Part shown: one piece after another, positions 37,873 through 46,812 of the stretch
Layout: each line of letters starts with the position of its first letter
Position numbering within the stretch: the stretch's first letter is position 1
Assembly: GCA_900319865.1 (NCBI GenBank)
Contig: ONQD01000002.1
Location: 1-64,000 of the forward strand
Origin: an uncultured Bacteroidales bacterium
GTDB lineage: Bacteria > Bacteroidota > Bacteroidia > Bacteroidales > P3
DNA length: 64,000 bases
Direction: 5' to 3'
Program-made: the position numbers and the translations under genes
The notes under the pieces: generated by a model
Databases searched by the model: none
The model's input: only the letters and a program-made list of their open reading frames with translations
What the model was told of the DNA's origin: nothing

Positions 37873-38733
37873 CTAACGGCTGTTGAAATGTTCCTTCAGT
37901 GCGTTCAGCTTGTCGGCTTTGCGTCTCTCCCACACCTTGGTTATGCATGCCTTGGTCGAGAGCGGGAACTCGGCTTTCATCATCCAGTCATAATAGGATG
38001 GTTCCTTTGCAAACACATCCTCGAGGGTCTTACCTTTGTACTTCCCAAAATTGAACACCTCGTGTCCTTTATTGTCATATCCAATATGTCCCACCAAGTC
38101 GGCCCACTGACTGCTTGTTGTAAACCTGCTCAATTTCTCCATGTCATTCACTATCGGCTTGCTCACCTTGCCGTCTGGGGCGGTATATTCCACACCCTCA
38201 TAACGATCCAGCTGAGCCATCAGCACTTCGTAGGTAGCCATTGTGTCGGCATCCGCCGAATGGGCGTTGTCCAGGTTTTTACCGCAATAGAAGCGATAGG
38301 CGGCCTTAAGCGTGCGTTGCTCCATCTTATGGAATATATTCTGTACATCAATCAGCCGGCGCCCATTCAGACTGAACGGATATCCCTGCCTCAAAAACTC
38401 TTCCACCAGCAGCGGCACATCGAACTTGTTCGAATTATACCCCGCCAAATCGGCATCGCCAATAAATTCGGCTATTGTTGAGGCCATCTCGCCGAAAGTG
38501 GGTTTATCGGCCACATCGGCATCACTTATCCCGTGAATAGCCGTCGTAACTTCCGGTATATGCATTGTTTCCCCGTTTTTGTCCACAGGCCGCAACCGCT
38601 GCACCAGCGTTTCCGTGCTCTGGTCGGGATTCACTTTGTAAAGGCATATTTCGACTATATGGTCCATACCCACATTCACACCAGTGGTTTCCAAGTCAAA
38701 AAACACCAAAGGTTTATTCAGATTAAGAAGCAT
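37873..38733 (-). CDS. DEDDh 3'-5' exonuclease (DnaQ-like)
   Basis: A 286-residue protein. Exo I has FFDLETTG with Asp13 and Glu15, Exo II is AGYNSNKFDVPLL, and Exo III NAHSADADTMATYEVL has the His/Asp pair. The C-terminal ~90 residues contain VFNFGKYKGKTLEDV, a domain often fused to DnaQ-like exonucleases in Bacteroidota. The protein may act in repair or as a stand-alone proofreading or trimming nuclease; it is not the replicative polymerase's own domain. It is transcribed leftward toward the OMP terminator. Confidence 0.9.
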   Translation of the reverse strand: MLLNLNKPLVFFDLETTGVNVGMDHIVEICLYKVNPDQSTETLVQRLRPVDKNGETMHIPEVTTAIHGISDADVADKPTFGEMASTIAEFIGDADLAGYNSNKFDVPLLVEEFLRQGYPFSLNGRRLIDVQNIFHKMEQRTLKAAYRFYCGKNLDNAHSADADTMATYEVLMAQLDRYEGVEYTAPDGKVSKPIVNDMEKLSRFTTSSQWADLVGHIGYDNKGHEVFNFGKYKGKTLEDVFAKEPSYYDWMMKAEFPLSTKACITKVWERRKADKLNALKEHFNSR

Positions 38734-38925
38734 AATAAGGTTGATTTAGATACACTCTGTTAGTAATCAATATTTTTTAAACACTTGCTTGGACGGAAAT
38801 TATTTCTCTTTCACCACGTATGGGCATTCTATACAACATAGCCGAAAGTCGCCCCTCAGGGTGAAACAAATTGAAGCCAATAATGTCACTTGGTACAACT
38901 TATTGCCATCCCGATAGACGGAATA

Positions 38926-39744
38926 TCACATAACCCTTGCGGCTTGATGGATGCGTTTCAGCCGTATAAGCAGGTCTTCCGCCAACTCCAGTCGCAACAT
39001 ATTTGCCCCGTCCGATTTGGCCACAGCGGGATTGGGGTGCGTTTCCATAAATATCCCATCGCATCCCACGGCCACTGCCGCCCTACCTATGGTTTCAATC
39101 ATCTCGGGGTCACCGCCCGTCACACCGCAAGTCTGATTGGGGCGTTGCAACGAGTGTGTGATATCCACCACCACAGGCACCTTGTTCCGCTGCATAATAG
39201 GCACTCCCCTGAAATCCACTACCAAATCCTGGTAGCCGAATGTGGTGCCTCTTTCTGTCAGCATCATGTTGTCGTTGCCAAAATAGTGCAGCTTGTCCAC
39301 CGCATGCACCATGGCCTCGGGCGACAGGAACTGCCCTTTCTTCACATTGACGCATTTTCCTGTCTGCGCAGCCGCCTGCAGTAGCGACGTCTGTCGGCAC
39401 AGGAATGCCGGTATTTGGAGCACATCCACATATTCGGCGGCCATTGCGGCCTCCTCTTCGGTGTGGATGTCGGTCACCACGGGTATGCCATACTGCTGGC
39501 CTATGGCTTTCAGTATCTCCAACCCATCAAGGTCGCCTATGCCTGTAAACGAGTCCACTCTCGACCTATTGGCCTTGCGGTACGACGCCTTGAATGCAAA
39601 AGGAATCTGCAATTGCCGCGTCAAGGCCACCAACTTTTCGGCAACCTCAAACGGCATCGTATCGTTCTCTATAACACAAGGACCGGCAATCAAAAAGAAA
39701 TTGCCGGTCTCTGTAAATTGTAAATTCTCTATTTTTGGATACAT
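38926..39744 (-). CDS. kdsA: 3-deoxy-8-phosphooctulonate synthase (KDO-8-P synthase)
   Basis: A 272-residue enzyme joining arabinose-5-phosphate and phosphoenolpyruvate for LPS KDO. IAGPCVIENDT, AFKASYRKANRSRVDSF, VTDIHTEEEAAMAAEYVDVL, IPAFLCRQTSLL and THSLQRPNQTCGVTGG are the family blocks. MYPKIENLQF (39744) is taken as the start because the longer frame lacks support. Within the first 60 coding bases a perfect 10-base inverted repeat (39681-39690 with 39700-39709) could fold in the mRNA. Confidence 0.96.
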   Translation of the reverse strand: MYPKIENLQFTETGNFFLIAGPCVIENDTMPFEVAEKLVALTRQLQIPFAFKASYRKANRSRVDSFTGIGDLDGLEILKAIGQQYGIPVVTDIHTEEEAAMAAEYVDVLQIPAFLCRQTSLLQAAAQTGKCVNVKKGQFLSPEAMVHAVDKLHYFGNDNMMLTERGTTFGYQDLVVDFRGVPIMQRNKVPVVVDITHSLQRPNQTCGVTGGDPEMIETIGRAAVAVGCDGIFMETHPNPAVAKSDGANMLRLELAEDLLIRLKRIHQAARVM

Positions 39745-39783
39745 GGGAAGTCTCGGAAGTAAATGCAGTTGGTAATACAGCAC

Positions 39784-40257
39784 TTAGAAGTTTGTATCGA
39801 TAGCATCGAGAGCATCATCGGGATCGTCAACGGTGGTGTCGGCATCCATGTCACTCTCTTCACGACGGCGGCCGCCGCGCTGCAGCGAGATAATCAAAGC
39901 TCCGATCATACGGGTAAGCTCCATCAGGAATTCGCGCGACTGGTTGCAGCGTTCCTCATCAAACAGACCCACCGAATAAGCTACAGCCGTAAAAACGATA
40001 CATTCGCGGATGGCGGTTTTTGAAATCTTGAGATAGTGTTCAAACTGACTCTTGTTTCTCGACGAACCCTCTGCAATGTTCAATGCAATGTCATACGACG
40101 AATGGCAGAACGAGTTCACCAGATTGCGCTCCATCTCGTTGTTAGGAGTGGAGAGGTTCTTGACAACCCATGCGCTGTAGTCGGTAGCTTTACCATAAAT
40201 GCGCAGGTCTTCGAAACGGAAAAAGCTCACATTCCTCTCTTGTACAGAATTGTCCAT
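39784..40257 (-). CDS. Four-helix bundle protein (S23/Avd-like)
   Basis: A 157-residue protein. FFRFEDLRIYGKATDYSAWV, then FCHSSYDIALNIAEGSSRNK and FLMELTRMIGALIISL match the four-helix bundle family first seen as 23S rRNA intervening-sequence ORFs and related to the Avd accessory protein of diversity-generating retroelements. No reverse transcriptase or variable repeat is nearby. The C terminus is an acidic tail (ESDMDADTTVDDPDDALDAI). It lies 39 bases upstream of kdsA on the same strand and may be co-transcribed. Confidence 0.85.
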   Translation of the reverse strand: MDNSVQERNVSFFRFEDLRIYGKATDYSAWVVKNLSTPNNEMERNLVNSFCHSSYDIALNIAEGSSRNKSQFEHYLKISKTAIRECIVFTAVAYSVGLFDEERCNQSREFLMELTRMIGALIISLQRGGRRREESDMDADTTVDDPDDALDAIDTNF

Positions 40258-40398
40258 AATTGTGATAGTGTTTGTGTTTTATTATTTTGGTATTCTATTA
40301 TAATTTTTTCTATATTGTTTTCGTTTTGATAATCCCGACCCCTTTACCATCTGTTCTCACATCTGGCAAACAGTCGTTCGTCGAGCTGTTTCCGCAGC

Positions 40399-41382
40399 CT
40401 ATCTTATCTCGGCAAAATAGTTCATAAATTGTGTTCTCATCAGCATCGAGGCCTTGTCGGTCTGCTTCATGGCCAACTTACCGCAGAACTGGCTCACCGT
40501 ATCATATCCCTTCTGCTCCATCCAGCTCTGAAGTCCCAGGTTCAGCTCTTTCATATACTCAACCCCGTTGCGATACAGGCATGAAGCCACCTGCACAGCC
40601 GTAGCTCCCGCAAGCAGAAGCTTCACAATGTCGTGGGCATTGCTCACACCGGTTGTTGCACACAGGTCGCAGCGCAGCTTGTTACTCATTATGGCAGTCC
40701 AGCGCAGCGTATTGTACAACTCGCCAGGGAAGGTAAGCGAGTCGGCGTTGGTCAACTTCTCCTCGTCGATATTAATATCAATCTGCAGCGACTTGTTGAA
40801 CATCGTGATGCCCTTAATTCCGGTCCACGACAACTGTTGCATGAATTTAGCCAAGTCGGTGAAATAAGTACCCACCTTAATGCTTATGGGAATATCTATC
40901 GACTTACGCAGCGACTGAATGATGTTGCTGAACGTGCGCTCCACATCATCGGCCGAAAGCGATGTCTCGAACGGCATAATGGCCATGTTCAACTCCAGTG
41001 CATCACATCCTGCATCCTGGAACTGGCGTGCATACGTCAGCCAATTCTCGTGCGAGTAGCAGTTGATGCTTCCAATCACCGGAATAGACAAACGTTTCTT
41101 AGCCTCGTGGATAAGCTCGAAATGCTTCGACACCGAATCGGCTGCCACATGCTGGGCTATATATTCATAGCTGTCACCATAATTTCCCACAGGGGCAAAT
41201 ACATGTGTATTGCGCTTTATATCATATATAATCTGCTCCTCAAAGATGGATTTCAGCACCACGGCACCGGCTCCGCACTCCTCCAGTTTACAGAGATTAT
41301 CCACATTGGCTGTCAATCCGCAGCTGCCGGCCAGAATCGGGCTGTTCAACTCCAGCCCCAGATATTTCACTTTTGTGTTCAT
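40399..41382 (-). CDS. Dihydroorotate dehydrogenase-like flavoprotein
   Basis: A 327-residue TIM-barrel protein resembling class 1 dihydroorotate dehydrogenases: YLGLELNSPILAGSCGLTAN, VVLKSIFEEQI, GSINCYSHENWLTYARQFQD, ALELNMAI, ISIKVGTYFTD and ATTGVSNAHDIVKLLLAGAT for phosphate binding of FMN. The Cys in GSINCYS region and Lys in ISIKVG fit a flavin enzyme, but such pyrD-like proteins in Bacteroidota are often annotated only as DHODH-like, and true activity is not assured. No other pyr genes are near. Confidence 0.85.
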   Translation of the reverse strand: MNTKVKYLGLELNSPILAGSCGLTANVDNLCKLEECGAGAVVLKSIFEEQIIYDIKRNTHVFAPVGNYGDSYEYIAQHVAADSVSKHFELIHEAKKRLSIPVIGSINCYSHENWLTYARQFQDAGCDALELNMAIMPFETSLSADDVERTFSNIIQSLRKSIDIPISIKVGTYFTDLAKFMQQLSWTGIKGITMFNKSLQIDINIDEEKLTNADSLTFPGELYNTLRWTAIMSNKLRCDLCATTGVSNAHDIVKLLLAGATAVQVASCLYRNGVEYMKELNLGLQSWMEQKGYDTVSQFCGKLAMKQTDKASMLMRTQFMNYFAEIR

Positions 41383-41426
41383 AACGGACAACTTTTATAG
41401 TATTTTACACTTAAAAATCCAGTTTG

Positions 41427-41434
41427 CAAAGATA
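41427..41434 (-). promoter_or_regulatory. -7 element TATCTTTG for the DHODH-like gene
   Basis: Reverse-strand TATCTTTG followed by GCAAAC, 44 bases before ATG 41382. Confidence 0.6.
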
Positions 41435-41592
41435 CCGAAAAAATACAATTAAAAGTTTTTTTTCAAGAAAAAAAATCATTATCAACACACAACGCACTAT
41501 ACCAAAGCTATTTACAAAATGTTAAAAAACATATTGTGAAAAAAAAAAGACCCAAGAAAAAAAAATATTTCGTCGCAATGAAAAAAAATGAC

Positions 41593-41600
41593 TAATTTTG
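41593..41600 (+). promoter_or_regulatory. -7 element TAATTTTG for the TPR gene
   Basis: TAATTTTG followed by GCAACT, 31 bases before ATG 41632. Between this and the divergent DHODH promoter the sequence is an A-rich spacer. Confidence 0.6.
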
Positions 41601-41631
41601 CAACTCCGAATTGAACAAAAAATACATAATA

Positions 41632-42303
41632 ATGAAAGAGCAAAACGAAGAGAAAAATCTTGAAGTTAGCGGTGTTATCGCTAAGACTACACAGTACATC
41701 GAGAAGAACAAAAAGAAACTCACCATCATTGGATGCGCCATAGTTGTTGTGGCTTTGGCCATTTGGGCCTATATAGCACTTGTGGCTCAGCCGCGCCAGG
41801 TACGCGCTCAGGAAGACATGTTCGCTGCCGAGCAGTGGTTTGGCGAAGGCTCGTTCGAAAAAGCACTCAACGGCGACGATCAATTCATGGGATTCCTCGG
41901 CGTCATCGACGAGTATGGCTGCACCAAAGCCGCCAACCTCGCACACTACTATGCTGGTATTTGCCACCTCAACCTGGGTCAGTACAATGAAGCCATCGAT
42001 CAACTCAAATCATACAAAGGCCGTGACCTCTACACCGGTGCCGAAGCCCAGATGCTTATCGGCGATGCCTATGCCGAACTTGAAAACCCCAACGAGGCCG
42101 TGCAATACTATGAGAAAGCTGCCAAATCCGGCAACAACCTCATTGTCTCCCCTACCGCCCTGTGGAAAGCCGGCATGATGTACCTCCAACTCAACAACAA
42201 AGATGCAGCTATCAAAGCCTTCCAGCAAATCAAGGACAACTACCCCGAGAGTCCCGAATGGAACGAGGTGGACAAATACATCTCCTACGCTGAAAACAAA
42301 TAG
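41632..42303 (+). CDS. Membrane-anchored tetratricopeptide repeat protein
   Basis: A 223-residue protein with a cytosolic N terminus, one membrane helix (LTIIGCAIVVVALAIWAYIA, about 33-52) and periplasmic TPR helices: AAEQWFGEGSFEKAL, ANLAHYYAGICHLNLGQYNE, AQMLIGDAYAELENPNEAVQ and ALWKAGMMYLQLNNKDAAIK. The layout is like YfgM, a periplasmic chaperone-type partner of the Sec/BAM machinery. Start MKEQNEEKNLEV (41632) follows the promoter; a strong terminator follows the stop. Confidence 0.88.
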   Translation: MKEQNEEKNLEVSGVIAKTTQYIEKNKKKLTIIGCAIVVVALAIWAYIALVAQPRQVRAQEDMFAAEQWFGEGSFEKALNGDDQFMGFLGVIDEYGCTKAANLAHYYAGICHLNLGQYNEAIDQLKSYKGRDLYTGAEAQMLIGDAYAELENPNEAVQYYEKAAKSGNNLIVSPTALWKAGMMYLQLNNKDAAIKAFQQIKDNYPESPEWNEVDKYISYAENK

Positions 42304-42325
42304 TTTTTCATAATTTTGATTTTTT

Positions 42326-42353
42326 CCGCCCTCTTGCAGGGCGGTTTTTTTTT
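42326..42353 (+). terminator. Intrinsic terminator after the TPR gene
   Basis: CCGCCCT (42326-42332) pairs with AGGGCGG (42338-42344) over a five-base loop, then nine T. Confidence 0.95.
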
Positions 42354-42959
42354 GCCCTTTACTCACCACATCTTTCCCTCAACCCACACCCCGCCTTGCT
42401 CCAACTCCAATTCCCTGCCCCAATCATCCCTTCCGAATTTTCAGTATCCACTACAACCATAGTGGATTTTATTATAATCTATTACCGAAACACTATAATT
42501 CCAACAGCTTACTTACATTTCCATGATATAGCCACAAAGCCCCTCCAGCTTCGCTTACTATCAAGCTCTTCCCCACCACTTAATAAGCCGTTCATCACCA
42601 TGGTAGTTTAGACATACTCTCAATGGAGTTGTTTTATCCTGAAAGGTAAAGGGAGTCACGACGATGATTGGACTATCCGAAAGTGTCAACTGAACAAACA
42701 CAAAAGGGCTGACGTATCGTGGGGAAACCAGATGACATCATTTCAATGGCGGAATTGTAAAGGATTGTGAGCTAATGGGGGCAAAATCGGGGTACATTGT
42801 GCAGTGGGGTGACTATTGACAAACAGAACACCTGCGTCCCGGAGGGACGCGACATTGAATATTTATAAATACAACTCACCTCAGACCCGCAGCCACGAAG
42901 CATACCGGTCCGCACTAATCATTCTATCCGCCAAGGTTCAACTGCTATGGCTATTGGCC
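42354..42959. other. Intergenic stretch with a palindromic element
   Basis: No gene seen in about 600 bases. GCGTCCC (42834-42840) GGA GGGACGC (42844-42850) is a perfect hairpin of the same kind as 57309-57326. Confidence 0.45.
42834..42850. repeat. Palindromic element, copy 1
   Basis: GCGTCCC GGA GGGACGC; matching arms at 57309-57326. Confidence 0.5.
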
Positions 42960-43970
42960 TCAGCAGGTGGAGAAGCAGAAACGGGTGCGGCTGCGGAATT
43001 CCTGTCCCGGGAGCAGCGTGGCGTCGGAATTGGGCCATTGGTGGTTTGGACTGTCGGGGAATTTCTGTGTTTCGAGACAGACAGCGCTACGCCTCCCATA
43101 TACTATGCCCCGTTTGCCCACCACAGTGCCGTCAAGGAAATTACCGGTATACAGTTGGACACCCGGCTCGGTGGTGAAGAGGTCCATAACGATACCCGAT
43201 GTGGGGCTTTCAAGCCGGGCTGCGGGGATGGAAATGTCGCCACAGGCGTTGAGGACATAGTTATGGTCAAAGCCGGAGCCGTTGACCAGCTGGGGGTGCG
43301 GTTTCATGATGTCGCGTCCTATGGGTTTAGGCGAGCGGAAATCCAACGGGGTGCCCTCCACGCATTCGAGAGGACCGAGGGGTATAGACGTGTTGTCTAT
43401 AGGTGTGTAGCGGTCGGCATTGATGGCAAGAATGTGGTCGAGGATATCTCTGTTCGGGTCGCCACTGAGGTTGAAATAGCTGTGATTGGTGATATTGATA
43501 ACGGTAGGTGCATCGGTAACGGCACGGTAGCTGATGTCCAACGAATTGTCGTTGCCCAAAGTATAGACCACCTGTACTCGCACATTGCCCGGGAACCCAT
43601 TGTCGCCGTCGGGACTAAGGAGCTGAAGGGTTAGCGAACGCGGGGAACATTCCACCAACTGGAAACGGGCATACTGCCAACCGGTAGGGCCACCATGCAA
43701 ACAATGGGGGCCATTGTTCTGTGGCAGTTGATAGGTTTGGCCGTCCAGGGTGAAACGCCCATTGCCTATACGGTTGGCATAACGTCCAATGAGGGCGCCA
43801 AAGTCGGAGAGATTATTCTGCGGAAGATAGTCGTCGAGGTTGTCGAACCCAAGCACTATATCACATAGATTGCCATTGCGGTCTGGCACCAAAAGAGAAA
43901 CAATACGGGCACCGAAGTCGGTGATGCGGGCAGTGAGGCCGTTGCCGTTGGTCAGCGTATAAATATCCAT
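42960..43970 (-). CDS. galM: Aldose 1-epimerase
   Basis: A 336-residue mutarotase that interconverts alpha and beta hexoses. Family blocks: TDFGARIVSLLVPDRNG, FGALIGRYANRIGNGRFTLD, NGPHCLHGGPTGWQYARFQL, ITNHSYFNLSG with the catalytic His, and GFDHNYVLN. The catalytic Glu lies in VCLETQKFPDSPN. I start at MDIYTLTNGNG (43970); a 70-residue upstream extension overlaps the preceding gene in another frame. Confidence 0.95.
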   Translation of the reverse strand: MDIYTLTNGNGLTARITDFGARIVSLLVPDRNGNLCDIVLGFDNLDDYLPQNNLSDFGALIGRYANRIGNGRFTLDGQTYQLPQNNGPHCLHGGPTGWQYARFQLVECSPRSLTLQLLSPDGDNGFPGNVRVQVVYTLGNDNSLDISYRAVTDAPTVINITNHSYFNLSGDPNRDILDHILAINADRYTPIDNTSIPLGPLECVEGTPLDFRSPKPIGRDIMKPHPQLVNGSGFDHNYVLNACGDISIPAARLESPTSGIVMDLFTTEPGVQLYTGNFLDGTVVGKRGIVYGRRSAVCLETQKFPDSPNHQWPNSDATLLPGQEFRSRTRFCFSTC

Positions 43971-43986
43971 AATCACATATTGTTTT

Positions 43987-44355
43987 CTAAAGAATATCGG
44001 CAAGCAAACGGGCAGCGGAAGCCACCAAGTCGTTGCAAGAATGGTCGCGTCCTTGCAGCTGGAGCAGACGTGCACAGTTGAGGTCGCCGTTCTCCTCGCG
44101 GAAGCGGTTGGCCAATCCCTTAAACTGGGCGGTCTGGTTGCAGAGACCACAAACCAATGCCATGCCGGACACGCATCCACAGGTTTCGCGCACCATCATA
44201 CCACGTCCAAAGGGCGAAGCCATCATGGCGGCAGTCTGGCTGTCGACAGGCAAGAGGTCGGCAAAGGCCAGCACCACCGATTGACAGCAATTGCAACCTT
44301 GCTGATGAAGCTGACGGGCTTTCGCCTCGCGTAATTCTATTTCTTTGTTATCCAT
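43987..44355 (-). CDS. C_GCAxxG_C_C family redox-type protein
   Basis: A 122-residue protein with the spaced cysteines of this family: QQGCNCCQSVVLAFAD, then FGRGMMVRETCGCVSGMALV and later NCARLLQLQ and DHSCNDLV. Members are small helical proteins with a presumed metal or redox function, often beside transporters or radical enzymes. Start MDNKEIELREAK (44355). It is 16 bases upstream of galM and probably co-transcribed. Specific role unknown. Confidence 0.85.
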   Translation of the reverse strand: MDNKEIELREAKARQLHQQGCNCCQSVVLAFADLLPVDSQTAAMMASPFGRGMMVRETCGCVSGMALVCGLCNQTAQFKGLANRFREENGDLNCARLLQLQGRDHSCNDLVASAARLLADIL

Positions 44356-44396
44356 AATGAGAAGAGGTGTTATAAATACAAATGAAGTTTCATGGG

Positions 44397-45383
44397 TCAG
44401 GGACAATACTGGTCGGGGAAGAACGAGCTGAGCGCTTTCGACACGTTGTCGGCTATCGTTTGGCGTCCCTGGAGGAGAAAATGTTCGGTAGTCCAGTCAC
44501 GGTCGCGGAAAAGGCTGTCGGGCACTGTTTCCAGATTGTTCACAACCACGACCCCGAGTCGGGTATAGCGCTGCTCGAGAAGGGTGGCATTGGTTTTCAT
44601 GAGAGCCGTAAGGTCGGTACCCACGAGACTGTCGGCCAACTGGATATCTTCGGGCAGGAGGTTGAACACCAGGTTCCATCCGCGTTGGCGGGAAAGGAGG
44701 ACAATACGGTCAAAATCGTGAACGCGAGGGTTGTTGAGCGTGTCGATAAGGAATGCGAAGTTGCGTATAAAGATACCTGCCATATTGTTGTCGCCAGCGA
44801 GACTATCGGCCCAGCGGGGCACACTGGGGTGTCCCGGCAGGGGATGATCGGCCCAATAACGGTCCATCTGGGCATAGCGTTCACCTTCGGACTTGATGTC
44901 GTAGGCCTTGAACGAGAGTACGGCCCTGTTGACCAAGGGCGGACGTTGCTGCAACATAACCAGACGTTTCTGGAGCGCAGTTTCGAGCGGGGAATATATC
45001 CAGCCTACACCAAACGAGCGGAGATTCATAGTCACCACAACGGTCGAGATGTTACAATCTGTATCGAGATTGCGTAGCAGTTGATAGTACACCTCGCCAT
45101 GCGAAGCATCGTGGGTCATATCGGCCACCCGCAGCGAGGGGAAATGGCGAGCCACCATCTGGCTGATCCACGCGGTGTCGGAGTCGTACCAACCGAAAGT
45201 ATGGTTTGACGATTCGCCCAGATAGAGAATATCCGCACCGGTAGAGTCTATCTTGTCGACCAGTGCCACCAGCGGACCGCTATAAGCCACACGGTCGTGA
45301 GGCCAGAACAGAAAGCGGTAGAGGCCATCGGCCACAACGCAAAGAAGCGCGACAATGATGAGTGTTTTGATGGCGGTTTTCAT
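44397..45383 (-). CDS. SGNH/DltD-like partner of an MBOAT acyltransferase
   Basis: A 328-residue protein with an N-terminal membrane anchor (TAIKTLIIVALLCVVADGLY) and an extracytoplasmic domain. ADILYLGESSNHTFGWYD matches block I of SGNH-type hydrolase folds (Gly-Glu-Ser in place of Gly-Asp-Ser), and the late RDWTTEHFLLQGRQTIAD supplies a candidate Asp/His pair. Gene order with an MBOAT protein is that of DltB/DltD and AlgI/AlgJ systems, which O-acylate surface polymers. Three bases separate it from the MBOAT gene, so both are one unit. Confidence 0.7.
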   Translation of the reverse strand: MKTAIKTLIIVALLCVVADGLYRFLFWPHDRVAYSGPLVALVDKIDSTGADILYLGESSNHTFGWYDSDTAWISQMVARHFPSLRVADMTHDASHGEVYYQLLRNLDTDCNISTVVVTMNLRSFGVGWIYSPLETALQKRLVMLQQRPPLVNRAVLSFKAYDIKSEGERYAQMDRYWADHPLPGHPSVPRWADSLAGDNNMAGIFIRNFAFLIDTLNNPRVHDFDRIVLLSRQRGWNLVFNLLPEDIQLADSLVGTDLTALMKTNATLLEQRYTRLGVVVVNNLETVPDSLFRDRDWTTEHFLLQGRQTIADNVSKALSSFFPDQYCP

Positions 45384-45386
45384 GGG

Positions 45387-46751
45387 TCAGAACTGGAAAT
45401 AGATGAATGGAAATGTCTCGACACTGGCAAAGGCCACAGTGCAGAAGGCCAAGATGAAGCATACCGCCCAACGCACAACAGGATGCTGGCGAATGCACCA
45501 ACGGTCGAAACGGGTGTTGCACAGCAAGATGTCGACTATTATGAAAACAACTAGGAACAGTATCGGCACCCACTGGATGTCGGGCATAGAGTGAAGCCCG
45601 GTGTTGTGGACAAAAGCCTTGGCCAATTGCTTAACCTGCCAAAAGCCTTCGGCCCGGAAGATTGTCCATAGGAGGGTGACAACCACAAAGACAGCGACAG
45701 TCCGTAACAACCGGAGGTGCAGGGAACTAGTGGCTCTGGGGCGCCGATGGCGCAACTTGGAGGGCAACCCCTCGACAAGAAGCAGCAAACCGTGCATGCC
45801 GCCCCAAACCACGTAAGTCCAGTCGGCACCATGCCACAGGCCGCTGAGCAGAAACACCACCATAATGTTAAACATCCAGCGCGACACCTTGACACGACTG
45901 CCGCCCATGGGGATATAGACATAATCGCGAAACCAGGTGGAAAGCGAGATGTGCCACCTGTGCCAGAACTCGCCCACCGACGCGCTGAGATATGGGGCAC
46001 GGAAATTGTCCATAAGGTCGTATCCCATCGCTTTGGCGCAGCCGAGGGCAATGGTGCTATAGCCGAAGAAATCGCAATAGATTTGGAACGAATAGAAAAA
46101 GAGACCCAACGCAATAGCAGCACTGCCATACTGGTCGGGCTGGGCATAAATCTGGTCTACATAGACGGCCAGATTGTCGGCCACCACCATCTTGGCAAAA
46201 AGACCGAAAAGAATCAGCATCACGCCCCGCGCTAGGTTCTGCATCTGGAAAGGCTGGGGTATGTGTAGCTGGCGCAGAAGGTTTTGCGGACGCTCGATAG
46301 GGCCAGTGACCAACTGGGGGTAGAACATCACATAGAGGGAGTAGAAACCGAAATGACGCTCGGGCCGCTGATTGCCCCTATACACCTCGATAACATAACT
46401 GAGGCTTTGGAAAGTATGGAACGAGAGACCAATGGGCAACAGGATATTGGTTTCGTAGAAAAGACCCTGATATTTGAAAATGAAGAGTACCGACAGTGTG
46501 GAAACGATGCTCGCGACAAGCCACCCCTTCCGTTTGCGGGGTTGAAGTCGGTAGCGGTGAATCATGAGTCCGGCCGTATAGTCTATAAGTATAGTAACCA
46601 GCAGAATAAGGATATACACCGGTTTGAACCACATGTAGAAGAAACAGCTTGCCGCCAAAAGCCAACACCATCTCCAACGGAATGGCAGGAGATAATACAC
46701 CAGTGTCACCACCGGGAAGAATATCATGAACGACAATGAATTAAACAGCAT
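45387..46751 (-). CDS. MBOAT-family O-acyltransferase (AlgI/DltB-like)
   Basis: A 454-residue polytopic membrane enzyme that takes acyl groups from the cytosol to surface glycans or lipids. It opens MLFNSLSFMIFFPVVTLVYY and has the hallmark QLVTGPIERPQNLLRQL, FWHRWHISLSTWFRDYVYIP and the catalytic His in GLWHGADWTYVVWGGMHGLL. A -7 element lies at 46773-46780. Paired with the SGNH-like protein downstream. Substrate cannot be told from sequence. Confidence 0.93.
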   Translation of the reverse strand: MLFNSLSFMIFFPVVTLVYYLLPFRWRWCWLLAASCFFYMWFKPVYILILLVTILIDYTAGLMIHRYRLQPRKRKGWLVASIVSTLSVLFIFKYQGLFYETNILLPIGLSFHTFQSLSYVIEVYRGNQRPERHFGFYSLYVMFYPQLVTGPIERPQNLLRQLHIPQPFQMQNLARGVMLILFGLFAKMVVADNLAVYVDQIYAQPDQYGSAAIALGLFFYSFQIYCDFFGYSTIALGCAKAMGYDLMDNFRAPYLSASVGEFWHRWHISLSTWFRDYVYIPMGGSRVKVSRWMFNIMVVFLLSGLWHGADWTYVVWGGMHGLLLLVEGLPSKLRHRRPRATSSLHLRLLRTVAVFVVVTLLWTIFRAEGFWQVKQLAKAFVHNTGLHSMPDIQWVPILFLVVFIIVDILLCNTRFDRWCIRQHPVVRWAVCFILAFCTVAFASVETFPFIYFQF

Positions 46752-46772
46752 AGCGGCCTTATTTCAAAAATG

Positions 46773-46780
46773 CAAAGATA
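46773..46780 (-). promoter_or_regulatory. -7 element TATCTTTG for the MBOAT operon
   Basis: Reverse-strand TATCTTTG then GCATTT, 21 bases ahead of ATG 46751. Confidence 0.6.
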
Positions 46781-46812
46781 CAATATTTTTCACAATACTG
46801 CGTTATAGGGGC

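Noticed and set aside
39784-40257. Diversity-generating retroelement suggested by the Avd-like four-helix protein
   Set aside because: No reverse transcriptase, template repeat or variable repeat in the window; the family is common on its own.
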